In this document: positions 1 to 11,220 of the stretch, one piece after another
Layout: each line of letters opens with the position of its first letter
Numbering within the stretch: position 1 is the first letter of the stretch
Assembly: GCA_949316495.1 (NCBI GenBank)
Contig: OX439012.1
Span: 30,275,927 to 30,339,926 of the forward strand
DNA length: 64,000 bases
Direction of reading: 5' to 3'
From: Amphiduros pacificus
Lineage: Eukaryota; Annelida; Polychaeta; Phyllodocida; Hesionidae
Notes under the pieces: model-generated
Told to the model about the DNA's origin: nothing
Databases searched by the model: none
Seen by the model: the letters and a program-made list of their open reading frames with translations, nothing else
Translations under genes and position numbers: made by a program

Positions 1-83
1 TACCCCACTATAGCACACATATTGATAACTATATATGTTATGTCAGTTTATTTATTTATTGACAAAGACCAAAATGCGCGAAA

Positions 84-870
84 TTGGCGGTCGTTAGCCC
101 TATTGCCTTTCCAAACTCGTACGTCATACGCAGTCGGCCACTAGGTGTCGCCACACGTTTCGGTGAGTCAAATATTAACAGTACTGAGAAGCACTCACTG
201 ATTTCCCATTTATTTCGACTAGAATCCACAAAATTGAACAAACCTTTTTTTCATCTGTATAAAAATTCCACTAGGAATCTAAATATGTTGGTTATGTATT
301 GCCCTGTACAATATTTGTTATCGTAAATGATTGTTAATCGGGACGGAGCTGTCAGGAAGACATGACAACTGAGAGCCTCGGAGCAACAATTTTAGATGAC
401 ACAAAGGCTACAAACAATTCCCCTTCAAAGCTTGAGCTGGGAAACAATGACAAAAAAGGTCTTTGATCATAAAATTCAAATGATTTTGGATGACAATAGT
501 GTGAAAGCATATGGTTGCCTGACAGAAGTGACATGAACAACTCGTCACCTTGGCTTGGTGTGACTGCCTCACTATGCATCAAAGACACTTAAGTTTTGTT
601 TATCTCGACGTCATTTCTCGTTAGCCCTATTGCCTTTCCAAACTCGTACGTCATACGCAGTCGGCCACTAGGTGTCGCCACACGTGTCTACTATCTTCCT
701 ATTATCTCACTGATTTCAAAACTGTTTTCGGTTTTCTGATAAATGGTATAGTTTTTAAGATATCTTCAAAATAGTGATTTCTTGTTATCAGCTGTCAGTT
801 ACAGACCCACACGAAATTCGTAGCGCCACCTGTGTGCGAGTGATAATTGGGCATTTTCGGGAAGGAGAAT
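84..870 (+). repeat. Interspersed element, forward copy of an inverted pair
   Basis: This stretch matches the reverse complement of 4285-4985 almost end to end. Shared landmarks are the ends (tacgtcat near one end, gggaaggagaata at the other) and a middle rich in cacaaaggct. A ~70-bp piece starting ttagccctattgcctttcc occurs twice here in the same direction (about 93-163 and 619-687). Only the first of these has a partner in the other copy, so the second is an added insertion or duplication. I see no coding capacity. The family is unknown; a non-autonomous DNA element is the simplest guess. Confidence 0.6.
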
Positions 871-1025
871 ACCTAAATTGCGTTGTTAATGCTTATTGGA
901 ACCACACAAACTGATGACGTTTTACAGATTTTAAATATTCAGCCAGACCAATAAGAATATATAAAGTACTGTTTACCTCCGTCTTGTCAATAGAATTAGA
1001 TTGAGACAGTAAATGATATGCATAA

Positions 1026-1137
1026 GCCGATTGCAGGTCGTCACTTTCGAAACAACATACCGGAAGTGCACAAAAAATCGGAAGTGCACAAAAACTCTCT
1101 AAAACCTAATCATAAAAAGATGGTAACCCACAATTGC
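1026..1137 (-). mobile_element. Small MITE (GGCCGATTGCGGGT family) next to an exon
   Basis: This is the reverse complement of the intact copy at 44914-45047. It shares the terminal gccgattgc, the internal gtgcacttccg pieces and the gggttaccatctt end. It lies 37 bp before the first exon I can define for the unrecognised gene. An ATG at 1018 is in frame with that exon straight through the element, so it could have been exonised, but nothing here shows that it is used. Confidence 0.65.
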
Positions 1138-1173
1138 ACGGAGAAAATAAATAATCCCATATCTTTATCTCAG

Positions 1174-4100
1174 GCAGAGCGAGTGGAGGAGAAGATAAAC
1201 GAGATGAAACAGAACCACGCCCTGAGGGAACAGACGCTAATCACCATGATGGAGGAGACAATGGATGTGAGGATTGACCTAAATATGGCGCTTATGTCCT
1301 TCTGTCAGGCCTACTTCTATGAAAACCTCTTCCAGTGTGGGACAGCATATAAGGTGAATATCTGGAGGTAAAAAGAGCATGGGCCATGGGATAGATTGGA
1401 AGATCGCACAAGCTTATTAGCACCAGTGATGATCTGAAGGTCGTGGGTTCAATCCCCGGCATTTGAAGGTCTCGTCAAGATATGACTGAAATGTTGAAAG
1501 TGACATAAAATCACAAACACAAACATACACATTACAGACTGAGCATTCTCTTTTTTGTAATATTGTTATTCTCTTTTATGATATAATATTACATTATTTA
1601 CAAGAAACGTTCATCATTAAACCACATAAAATTACTTTTTCAATTTGGTTCAATAGTTATTTTGTCACTTCGGCTTAATATATAATCTAAACTTTTATTG
1701 CCGAAATGAGGTTTTTTGCTATGTATTAAACTATGATAGTGTTTTATCATTTAAAATACGTTTTATGTTAAGATAATCAAATCTATAATTGTTTAACAAC
1801 AGATTTATTTTTCTTTTTTTTTCTTTTTTTTGTTGTTGTTTTGTTTTGAAGTTTATATGTTCCTCATTAAAACAAAAATAGAATTCAAATATTTGAAAAT
1901 CGTTTATCAAGCTTATTATTAAGGGATTAACAAAGAAACACTCTTGTACAAAGTGCACATATTACAATATATATCATTGGGTCAAATCCTTTATATTACT
2001 TTCTTTGTATATTTATTAGCCAACATTTGGAGGAGATTTGACAGTATTACTGCAGAGAATAAATGCTGCAAAAAGTGATGGAATCCTAGTGACTGACCCT
2101 CCATTCACATTCACAAGGTAAGTACAAATCTTGATGGAATCCTAGTGACCTATCATCTACATCTGCATCTACATCTATAAGTTTACTCGGCAAAACCAAT
2201 TGGCATCTCTTGGCATCCTGCCGAGAGATCCATTCACGTTCACAAGGTGAAAATAAAACTTGATAGAATCCAAGTGACCGACCCACCATTCACGTTTATA
2301 TAATGAGAACAAATCTTGATGTAATCCTAGTGACTGTCCCTCCTCTCACAATAATAAAGTAAGAGCAAATCTTGATGGAATCCTAGTGACCGACCACCAT
2401 TCACTTAAATTCTACAAAACTTGATGGATGAACTGATGATCCACGTTCACAAGATAATTATAAATTTTGATGGAATCTTAGTGACTTATCCATTCATGTT
2501 CACAAGGTAAGTACAAATCCTGATGGAATCCTAGTGACTGACCCTCCCTTCACAATTGAAATAAAGTACAAATTTTGTGTATTTCAAGATAAATCCAATG
2601 ACAAGTAAAGTGAGTTATTCTTTCAGGGGTGTTACAATAAAGGACGCCCCGGGTATGGTGTACAATGAAACCTGTTTTGACGCAAAGGATTGTCCGATCG
2701 CATATTTCCAGAAGCACCGGAACTTCTATTACACAGTGGAACTGGATAACCAGGACCTCATTGATTTGGAGAAAGTCAGGTAATTGGGTAGTGTCAATTA
2801 TCCAGACATTTCTATGTATATTTAGCTATGCTGACTATGTCTTGTGCAGTGAGCGGAAAATGTACTGTAAACTTGAAACTTCTTTAAAACTACTTGTCAG
2901 AGATCTTAGCTATCAGTAACAGATTTTTTTAAAATTATAGACAAAAGTATTGGCCATCTTAACTAAATTATGTGCTGTATGAATATTATAAATTGTTATT
3001 TTGTATATCATAGAGGGCATTTAGAATGATACATAGTAGCAAATAATATATGATAGTGGTTATTAGTGTTATCCATGGGTTGGCTACCTGGGCTAACCTC
3101 ATACATAAATAGGGAAACTCGCTGGCTGTGATTTGCTGGCCAATACCTACCTGCCTACTATGCCTATCTCATATGGGGATCAAGGAGAACTGTATGGACA
3201 GTATACACTAGTCTTTATTTGGTTGACACATCACAAACATAGATCTAGAGTCAGGCTAGGTAAGGCATGGCATGACTATGGAGATGACTAGACCGATGTT
3301 GGATGCAATGGTGCTCTCCGGCCTGGGTCGCACCTCAGGGATGTTGGGTCCTAGCATCTCTCAACGATGACCACACCTCGGTCAGTACAAAGAGCCTAGA
3401 TCGAAGAAGAACTGAGTGTTATGTAGGCATGTGCTGGATCCAAATCGAGGTTGATCTCTCATGCTCATCTTTGATTGGCAATTAGTCTGTGGCGTGACAG
3501 ACATGCGCATCATCACAACATGCGTTATTATTGTCTCTAACATTGTCTCTTATATTGTCTTTTGTATACACAGTCATTCTGTGTCCCACAATTAGTGCAG
3601 TGCTGAACTGTAATTTCTTTCAAATATTAAAGTTATAGCAATTTGTCTGAAAATGTGGTAAACAAGAAAGTCTTTTTTTTAAAGTTTGTATGCAATTTCC
3701 TTTTTGAAAATGATGTATATATTTCTCCATCCATAGTAGCAAATAATATATGATAATGGTTATTAGTGCAGTGCTGAACCGTTTTTTCTTTCAAATATTA
3801 AAGTTATAGCACTATGTCTGAAAACAAGAAAGTCTTTTTTAAACATGTAAAAGTGGTGCTAAACGTGAAACACAGATGGGAAAAAAACTAAAAATAAAAA
3901 AAGATTACAAAAAAAAAAAAGTTACATCAAACAAAACAAAAATTACAACAAACTTAACAAAAACATTTAATTTGCTATATGGACGTATTTTTTAGCATAA
4001 TGGTATGGAAAGATCTGTCTTTTAAGTCTCGATTATGCAAGTTCTTCTAATATCGCTGAGATGCTATTGCAACTCACCGATCAGAACTTTGCTTGTCATT

Positions 4101-7100
4101 TCTGCTCTAATTGTCTGATTAACATCAAATATGAATCTACTCAGAATTCCATGTTCTATCGATTAGAAGGCATTTCCAAGCAATATTAATCGATAAGTTT
4201 GCGCAACGATGGGCAAAGACTATATTGTCATTTTGAACATTTTGTCGTCACGCACTTTTAAACTTACATGTGATAAAAACCTATTCTCCTTCCCGAAAGT
4301 CCCCAACTATCACTCGTACATAGGTGGCGCTACAAATTTCGTGTGGGTCAATAACTGACAGCTGATAAGAACAAATCACTATTTTGAAGAAATCTTATAA
4401 AGTACACCACTTATCAATAAACCGAAAACAGTTTTGAAATCAGTGAGACAATACAAAGACAAAAGAGAACTTTATGAAGATATGATATCGAGATAAACAA
4501 AACTTAATTGTCTTTGATGTGAGGCAGTCACACCAAGGTGACGAGTTGGTCATGTCACTTCAGTCAGACAATCATAAGCTTTCACACGATTGTCATCCAA
4601 AATCATTTGAATTTTATGATCAAAGACCTTTTTTGTCATTGTTTCCCAGCTCAAGCTTTGAAGGGGAATTGTTTGTAGCCTTTGTGTCATCTAAAATTGT
4701 TGCTCCGAGGCTCTCAGGTGTCATGTCTTCCTGACAGCTCCGTCCCGATTAACGATCATTTACGATAACAAATATTGTACAGAGCAGTACATAACTAACA
4801 TAATTAGATTGCTCATGGAATTTTAATATAAATATAAAAAAAGTTTGTTCAATTTTATGGATTCTAGTCGAAATAAATGGGAAATCAGTGAGTGCTTCAC
4901 AGTACTGTTAATATTTGACTCACCGGAACGTGTGGCGTCACCTAGTGTCCGACAGCATATGACGTACGAGTTTGGAAAGGCAATTCATACGCTTGCGCAT
5001 GTGCATATAAGAACCTTTTGCATGCACATGATGAACACTCCACAGTGGTGTCAGTTGCTTGTACCATATTGACCACAAAAAAGCCAAATCACAAATCACA
5101 TGAAATGAATACACGTTCCCCATGATCGTACAGATCACATAATAACACAGATAGTCCCTTTTTGATATCCACTGCCTCTCGTCTGCTAAAGATGCATTTG
5201 ATTATGAAAATCTAATCCAGAACCCCCAAAAGAACACTACTACCCTTCTAAATTGATGTAGAGTAGGCGACCTTTTTTCCGAGCGGATTTGTGAACTGCT
5301 GAAAGAAGGAAATGTGCACGGTTCGGAGTGATACCAGCCCAAACTTGCTTTGCGAGAGTACAAATCGAATGCATCAGAATGACATGTACACAAAAATATA
5401 TGACGTATACACATCAGCCCTCGTCATTATACATGCAATTTGTTATAATATAGTCTGTATTATTACATATATTTATTATTGCTTTAAGGGTTGCATACAA
5501 AAAACATGTATTTACAAATTCTCAAGACATATTTTTCAATGGCAACTTGCAGAGTGGCTGAGATCCAGTTAGAAGTGGTTGGAGCCAAGTCCAGTGACCC
5601 AGACTGTGAATTGCTACAGATGAGGATAGAAATGTCCGGAGACTTTTATTCCAAAGCATTTGGCACCACATACAACTTCATCACACGATCTATGACTTGT
5701 CCTTATGAATATGATTTTACTTTACCAGATGGTAAGTAACTCTTAACTTTAAATGAAATAATACCACATTTCTCTACAAAATGGGGAGGTTTAGATGGTT
5801 GATAACAAAAATTGTTATATTTCCATAGAAAATAGTAAAAAAGATGTCTTTTTCATCATGATTTGTAACTTCAGCTTCTCATTTTAAAAATAAAAAATAA
5901 CAAAAAGGTTATTTTATCACTTGGGTATTTTAGCGAGGTTGATGCTTTATTTTAGGTCACGATAAGCCAACTATCAGATGTGATGTGTACGACCCGCTGC
6001 GTGATGTAGTGAATCATATCATGCCATACACAACATGGGTGATGTAAGTAACATAGGCAATCTGAAAAACTCAAATAGTGTCCAAATTGTGTGATCAATG
6101 CAATGTCAATTTTCCTTTCTCTCATATACAACAGAAGGGATGAAAGCTTAAATCACATCTTTGGATGAGATCATTTTTATTCCATGTATAGAGTTATCAA
6201 CTGAACGTTTATGACCTTTAAGTGTGGTTATTTCTGATCTGTGCTATCCAATCCTTAAATTCAATGTTTCAAAACTTAACCAAGGCTTACCTTGATTAAT
6301 ATTTCTGCCCAAATCTGAGATCACTTCTGTAAAAATCAGAAAAGCCTAGGATCCACAATTTCCATAAGGGAATTATGGAAATTAATAGTGTCCCATAGAA
6401 TAATATGATCCTGTACTCAGTTGGGTGTGACTATGCCTTGTAGTTCTGTAATAGAATTAAACAACAGGGGTTGTCAAATTTCTAAATTTCCCAGAGAATA
6501 TTATATTTCAAGGAAGCATAAGGTAAGGATTGCAGTTTCTAAAAATGCTTTCTATCTTAATATTGTATTGTTCATATCCTTAAAATGTTAGGATATACCT
6601 AACTATTTTAAATCTAATTTAATACATAAGATTGATAGAAATGTGGTACAAGAGCTTTCATGCCCTTTGTTAAAATATAGTAATACTATATATAGAAACA
6701 TTCTTATCATTTGGTTTGCAGACAGCTCATGGTAAGTAGCTCACAGTGCCACCTATCCAACAAACACTATTACAGCGCCCCCTATCCCTCAATTGTCACA
6801 TTGCCCCTATCCCTCAACACTGTCACAGCGCCCCCTATCCCTCAATTGTCACATTGCCCCTATCCCTCAACACTGTCACAGCGCCCCCCTAATCCCTCAA
6901 TTGTCACATTGCCCCTATCCCTCAACACTATGACAGCGCCCCCTATCCCTCAATTGTCACATTGCCCCTATCCCTCAACACTGTCACAGCCCCCCTCCCC
7001 ATCCATCAACACAGTCAGTTCGTCTGTGGTGACCCAAAGGTCGTGGGTTCGATCTCCGGCCGTGGCGAGGTTGAATTCAGGATACAATTTCTGAGCTGAG

Positions 7101-7356
7101 CCCCGTGCCTAAAGGTTGTCCTTGTAAATATGTGACCGAGTGGGTTGTCATGTCAAGGACCATGGCATTTTTACATTTTGAAAGATTTGAAAAGATTAAA
7201 AGTAAACATGTGAATTTTTGTGATATGTTTATGATGTGTTTTAGGTATCTGTATGAGCCAATGTCTTCCTGCGTAGACGTCTCCCAAGTTACAGAGATTG
7301 AGATGAGATTCAGAGGAAGTGCAAATATCAGCAGGAAGAAGATTTCTCTGAAGTAG
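1174..7356 (+). CDS. Unrecognised multi-exon gene, last six exons (5' end not found)
   Basis: Six exons join with consistent phases: 1174-1353, 2020-2117, 2627-2779, 5553-5731, 5956-6043 and 7245-7356 (stop TAG 7354-7356). They sum to 810 nt, 269 codons plus stop. All introns are GT-AG and most donors are gtaagt-like. The first visible exon encodes a charged amphipathic helix (AERVEEKINEMKQNHALREQ) ending in a Cys-rich stretch with SFCQAYFYE. The next begins PTFGGDLTVLLQRIN, and the third carries NETCFDAKDCPIAYFQKHRN with two Cys. The middle looks beta-rich (VAEIQLEVVGAKSSDPDCEL). The chain ends MRFRGSANISRKKISLK. I see no membrane segment, and I do not recognise the family or assign a function. 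No start codon is convincing: an upstream ATG at 1018 lies on the edge of a transposon, so the true first exon is probably further upstream. A poly(A) signal follows at 7426-7431. Confidence 0.8.
1385..1525 (+). mobile_element. tRNA-derived SINE, diverged and internally deleted
   Basis: It keeps the B-box block (gtcgtgggttcaatccccgg), the upstream cttattagcaccag segment and the 3' block (atgactgaaatgttgaaagtgac). The central third of the consensus is missing. It belongs to the same family as the full copies at 18725-19037 and 33092-33395 and sits in the first intron of the unrecognised gene. Confidence 0.6.
2077..2575 (+). repeat. 56-bp minisatellite made from an exon end and its splice donor
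   Basis: The last 41 bases of the exon ending at 2117 plus about 15 intron bases (gtaagtacaaatctt) recur about eight times downstream. Copies keep the block gatggaatcctagtgac and many keep ttcacaaggtaagtac, so there are several potential 5' splice sites (for example near 2504). Copies differ from the exon at many positions, and some have lost the donor. None brings its own acceptor. The array fills most of the intron between 2117 and 2627. It also carries a short antisense LINE tail at 2151-2227, so that insertion is younger than the amplification. Confidence 0.85.
2151..2227 (-). mobile_element. Severely 5'-truncated CR1-like LINE tail
   Basis: The reverse complement reads gccgagtaaacttatagatg preceded by the block gatgccaattggttttgcc and followed by repeats of atgtag. 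That matches the last ~70 bp of the full-length LINE ending at 53700, so this is a dead-on-arrival insertion of the same family. It lies inside one unit of the exon-derived array. Confidence 0.75.
3020..3850 (+). repeat. Diverged direct duplication in an intron
   Basis: The block tagtagcaaataatatatga occurs near 3030 and 3735. The block ttagtgcagtgctgaac, followed by tttcaaatattaaagttata, occurs near 3590 and 3760. Together they indicate a local duplication or two insertions of one element in the 2.8-kb intron 2780-5552. The rest of that intron (2780-3020 and 3850-4240) shows only low-complexity AT-rich sequence. Confidence 0.45.
4285..4985 (-). repeat. Interspersed element, reverse copy of an inverted pair
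   Basis: This is the inverted partner of 84-870, lying in the third visible intron of the unrecognised gene. Similarity runs from the ttctccttcccgaaag end to the tacgtcatatgctg end. It lacks the extra ~70-bp insertion of the other copy. The two copies enclose the first three visible exons. Confidence 0.6.
6745..7012 (+). repeat. 53-bp minisatellite, about 4.5 copies
   Basis: The unit carries ccctatccctcaa twice, separated by ttgtcacattg, with cactgtcacagcg at the join. Starts at 6775 and 6828 give the 53-bp period. It lies in the last intron of the unrecognised gene, directly before a SINE fragment. The rest of that intron (6044-6744) is plain AT-rich sequence. Confidence 0.8.
7015..7163 (+). 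mobile_element. tRNA-derived SINE fragment
   Basis: It contains the B box and flanks (gtcgtgggttcgatctccgg) and the body to gggttgtcatgtcaaggacc. The 5' and 3' ends of the consensus are missing. It lies about 80 bp before the last exon of the unrecognised gene. Confidence 0.7.
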
Positions 7357-7425
7357 GATGGATGCTCCATCAATAGAAGAAGACATTCTATTGTTTCTTG
7401 ATGTTTTGGTGAACTCTTATTGTTA

Positions 7426-7431
7426 AATAAA
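7426..7431 (+). terminator. Poly(A) signal of the unrecognised gene
   Basis: AATAAA lies 70 nt after the stop codon of the six-exon gene, with a T/GT-rich stretch after it. This is the usual spacing for a short 3' UTR. Confidence 0.6.
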
Positions 7432-7840
7432 TCTTAGTTTTTGTGCTTACATTGTGCTTTTGCTGTATATATGCCAGTCTTGGTCTTCATTGCATATTTT
7501 GTAATTAATATATCTATCATCTGAAAAAATATCTAATCATATCCTTTTGGAGACATCATGACTTGTTGCACATTCAAATTTCGAGGCACCATTAGCATCA
7601 GATTGGAAATGTTCCTCAAATTGAAGAGAATGTTTTGGTGAAAAATATGTCATGTCTACATTTGGAATGATTTATGAATTTGGATTCATGTTGAAGAGAT
7701 GGATATGCTATAAGAAAACTCTTTATTTTGACAGCAAAGTTTCTAATTTTGTTAAATCCTGTATGTCCAAAGGTAAAGTTACACTGAATACTAATTTATA
7801 AGCCTCTGCAGTCAGAGAAACTCCTCACAATACTTTAACA
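7432..7840. other. Intergenic, no gene seen
   Basis: AT-rich sequence between the poly(A) signal of the first gene and a LINE relic. No splice-framed coding segment or repeat was recognised in it. Confidence 0.5.
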
Positions 7841-7844
7841 ATAT

Positions 7845-9990
7845 GTTCAATCCATTTGCCACGAAGTGAACCAATTAATATAACAGATATGAATAACTTA
7901 AACCAACTGCCACAACCATATATGTTAGTTGGTGACTTCAATGCACACAACTATATTTGGGGTGGCAGAAATAATACTGATGACAAAGGACGTATAATAG
8001 AAGATTTTTTAAATAACAATAGTTTGTGCCTTTGGAATGATGATTTTCTAACATATTTACATCCGGTACAGGCTCTTTAACATCAATAGGTCTCTCCATG
8101 TGCACACCAAATTTATTTTGGACTATTCCTGGAAGTAGAAGAAGATCAATGGGGTAGTGATCATTACTCCATGAATTTAAATAATCATTTTCCTCCAACT
8201 GATTAGCAAATTCCTCTGTGGAAACTTCATAAAGCCGATTGTGCAAAATTTCAAACATCCTGTTCTAAGAAAATAACTCCAGAAATTTTTGGATGTAGAT
8301 GACCCTTTTCAAGTTTATACAGATACATTGTGTGATATTGTTGATGGGTGTATTCCCAAATCAAATCCAAATTCTAAATTTAAAGAAAAAACATGTTTTA
8401 ATGATGAATGCAAATAAGCTGTCAAGGGGTGCAAAAGAATTAAAAAAATTAAATCCAAAGCCAACTCAATACAATTTGCACCAATTTCGAATAAAAAGAG
8501 CTGAAGCCTGTTATATTATTAAAATAAGCAAAAGCAAAAGTTGGAAAGATTACATTTGCACGTTTACCAATTGAATATGCTTGGATATGGTGCTCAAAAC
8601 TACTGGGAAGGGAGATGGAGCAAGGATCAAACATCTAAATCATAATGACCAATAAATTACAAATCCCAACGAAATAGGTAACACATTAGGTCAAACAATT
8701 CCCAAGAATTCCTCATCTGATAATTATTCTACAAAACTCCAACCAATAAAAATTAAGAAAGAAACCAACTAAATTTCATATCTTATAACTTATAACAATA
8801 TAATAAACCATTCACAATATCAATTTAAAACTTGCTTAAGATAAGTCCCATAATAATGCTCCCAAACCTGATCACATACATTATCAAATCCTCAAACACC
8901 TCCCTGACCATTTGCACAATCACTCTGGCATCTTTTGGATATTTTTAATAACATTTGGGAAAGTGGTGATTTCCTCCTTAAACTGCAGCTTATATTTCAG
9001 TTGCACAGAGTGGCTTTAGAAAAACTCAAAGTACCAATAACCATCTGGTACATTTTGAAACATTTATACGAGAGGGTTTTATGAAAGGCAAACATGTTAT
9101 TAGTATTTTTTTGATTCAGAGAAAGCATTATAATACGACGTGAAAATTTGGGATAATGAGCGATTTATATGATATGGGATAAAGGGGTCATTTATCCCTT
9201 TTTATTCAAAATTTCTTGTCACTTTCTGATGCATTTGATCAGGAAATGGGTGTTCCACAGGGTAGTATATTATCTGTTACCCTATTATTATAAAAATCAA
9301 TAGCATTGTAAATTGTGTGGTACCTGGAACAGATTGTTAATTATTTATTGATGGTTTTAATCTGTTACAGGTCCACAAGTATGCATACTATAGACAGATA
9401 GCTCCAACATCTTAATAGAATACAAGAATAGGTTGATAATAATGGATTTGTGTGCTCACCCAGATCCTGATCTTTATTTAGACCAAGCTCAGGCACCTGT
9501 TGTTGAAGAAACTGAGTTTATTTGACTTGACAGCAAGGACAATTATCTTTTATCACTCAAAAGGCATTAGATTTATTGTGGGTTCTTGCCCATACCAATT
9601 GTGGAGGGGCCCATAATGTTTTATTACAATTATATAGAGCACTGGTACGTTCCAAACTTGATAATGGATGTATGATTCATGGATCAGCTCATTCATATTA
9701 AAATGCTTGATCCATTACATATCCAGAAACACCTCCATGGACCTATGCAACTTTAAATATTGATGTAGCCATGTCAGAATTAAAGAAATACTCAACAGAT
9801 CTGTCTCGTTATATAATAGACAAAAAGAAATCTATTTTCACTAGATATCAGTGTATATACACTGATGGATCAATTGACGATGAGAAGGCTGCTGCAGCTG
9901 CTATTAAGGACAATCATACTTATTCAGAACATCTCCCAAATAAAACGTCTATCTATTTTACAGAACTTCATGTTTGTACCAAGATTTAGA
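7845..9990 (+). mobile_element. Decayed I-type LINE with RNase H
   Basis: Broken frames read, in order: an APE endonuclease piece around 7920-8090 (MLVGDFNAHNYIWGG, a typical GDFN motif); a linker about 8290-8600 rich in Lys; a reverse transcriptase piece about 9000-9350 (QSGFRKTQSTNNHLV, MGVPQGSIL); and an RNase H piece at 9771-9989 (YQCIYTDGSIDDEKAAAAAI, with the catalytic-type TDGS motif). The order APE-RT-RNase H is that of the I clade and its relatives. Several stops and frame changes interrupt it, so it is a dead copy. A second relic of the same family lies at 20820-21520. Confidence 0.75.
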
Positions 9991-10865
9991 TCATGTGGAG
10001 ACTTCTCAACATTGGAAATTTTTAATATTTTCTGATTCTTTGTCTTGTTTACAAGTATCGAAAGCAAAGGATTGGAAATTTCATTTCTCTTTTTCTCTTC
10101 AAATTCTGTAAAAGAATGATATATACTTTCAGTACGCCTCTCTGTTTGTGCTTATTATTTCTTTTCCTATGCAATATTCATACATTTCCAGACAATTTTA
10201 TATTTTTACAAATACAGTGCAGGAAAACAAAGGCAGACTATTTTGGCTAAAATAAATATTTATTAACTGAGTGAACCTTATATGATGAGGTAATAACAAA
10301 TATCCATGAACCGTTGAAAGATATGTAAAATACATCTTATATAAGTTAACAGTAATAGAATGCTATTCTACCTAGAAATACTATTAGGAACAGGTTTCAT
10401 TGACTAATATGCATGTTACTAAACAATTTAATAATTCACACATCTTTGTTCTTTGGCATGGACAAATAAATAGACAATGTATATACTGTATAAAAATTTT
10501 CTTACAAGTAATTAACAATCATGTCCTGGAATTATTTACAATCATTAAATAACCCCTTCCTAGGAATAGCCCTATTTATGGGGTCTAAGTGAAACACCCA
10601 AAGCAATCCAAAAATTAAGATAGAAAGCATAAATTCATTCCACTAAGATTAAATTTTAATTTGTTAAGGTCCTTCGTCCATAAGTTCTATGTTATTGTCT
10701 CTGTTATGTTTTTCCACTTATCGGCTGTTAACCGTTACCTTATTTTTCATTATCTTTTTAAATATCCACTAATTCCATCAGGTATCTTTTGTAATATAGG
10801 TATTGTGTATAATAGTTGAAACATGTATGAACATTTATAATTAATTTGTTATTTTAGTTTAGTAG
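9991..10865. other. Intergenic, no gene seen
   Basis: AT-rich DNA between the LINE relic and the GST exon. I looked for other GST exons here (N-terminal thioredoxin-fold motifs) and found none. Confidence 0.45.
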
Positions 10866-11027
10866 TGGGCAGATGTTGCATTCTGTCATCATGTGGACTG
10901 GCCATCCTGTATGGGGGTAGATGTGGACCTGTCACCCTACCCTAAACTCAACAACCTGTACAAGAGAGTCACACAGATTCCAGCAATTTGAAACTGGCGT
11001 CAAACTAGACCCGTCACACCATTCTAA
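10866..11027 (+). pseudogene. Orphan last exon of a sigma-class glutathione S-transferase, with internal stop
   Basis: After a splice acceptor ending gtttagtag, the frame opens WADVAF, continues VDVDLSPYPKLNNLYKRV and TQIPAI, meets TGA at 10989-10991, then resumes NWRQTRPVTPF before TAA at 11025-11027. This is the C-terminal helical end of sigma GSTs: vertebrate HPGDS has WADF, then HPRL, then IPAVANWIKRRPQT at the same spacing. The internal stop replaces one residue before NW; a CGA to TGA change would explain it. As written, the protein would lose its last 12 residues. No other GST exon is visible in the window, and the sequence upstream is LINE and AT-rich DNA. It may be a stranded duplicate exon, a recently dead gene, or an allele or sequencing error in a gene whose other exons lie outside the window. 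Confidence 0.75.
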
Positions 11028-11220
11028 AAGGTCCTCATATTGCAAACAGAACCAGTTAATGTCCTAGATGAATAAATATGCAACAAAAAAGAAGCTTGCA
11101 ACATGCGATAGAAGGAATTATATAATTGAATGTTTTCATAGTGCTGGCAGAAAATGTTTTCAGTTTCGTCAATAAAATTGATTTAGTGCAGTGTATTCTT
11201 TATTTCAAGTTGTGTCGTTA

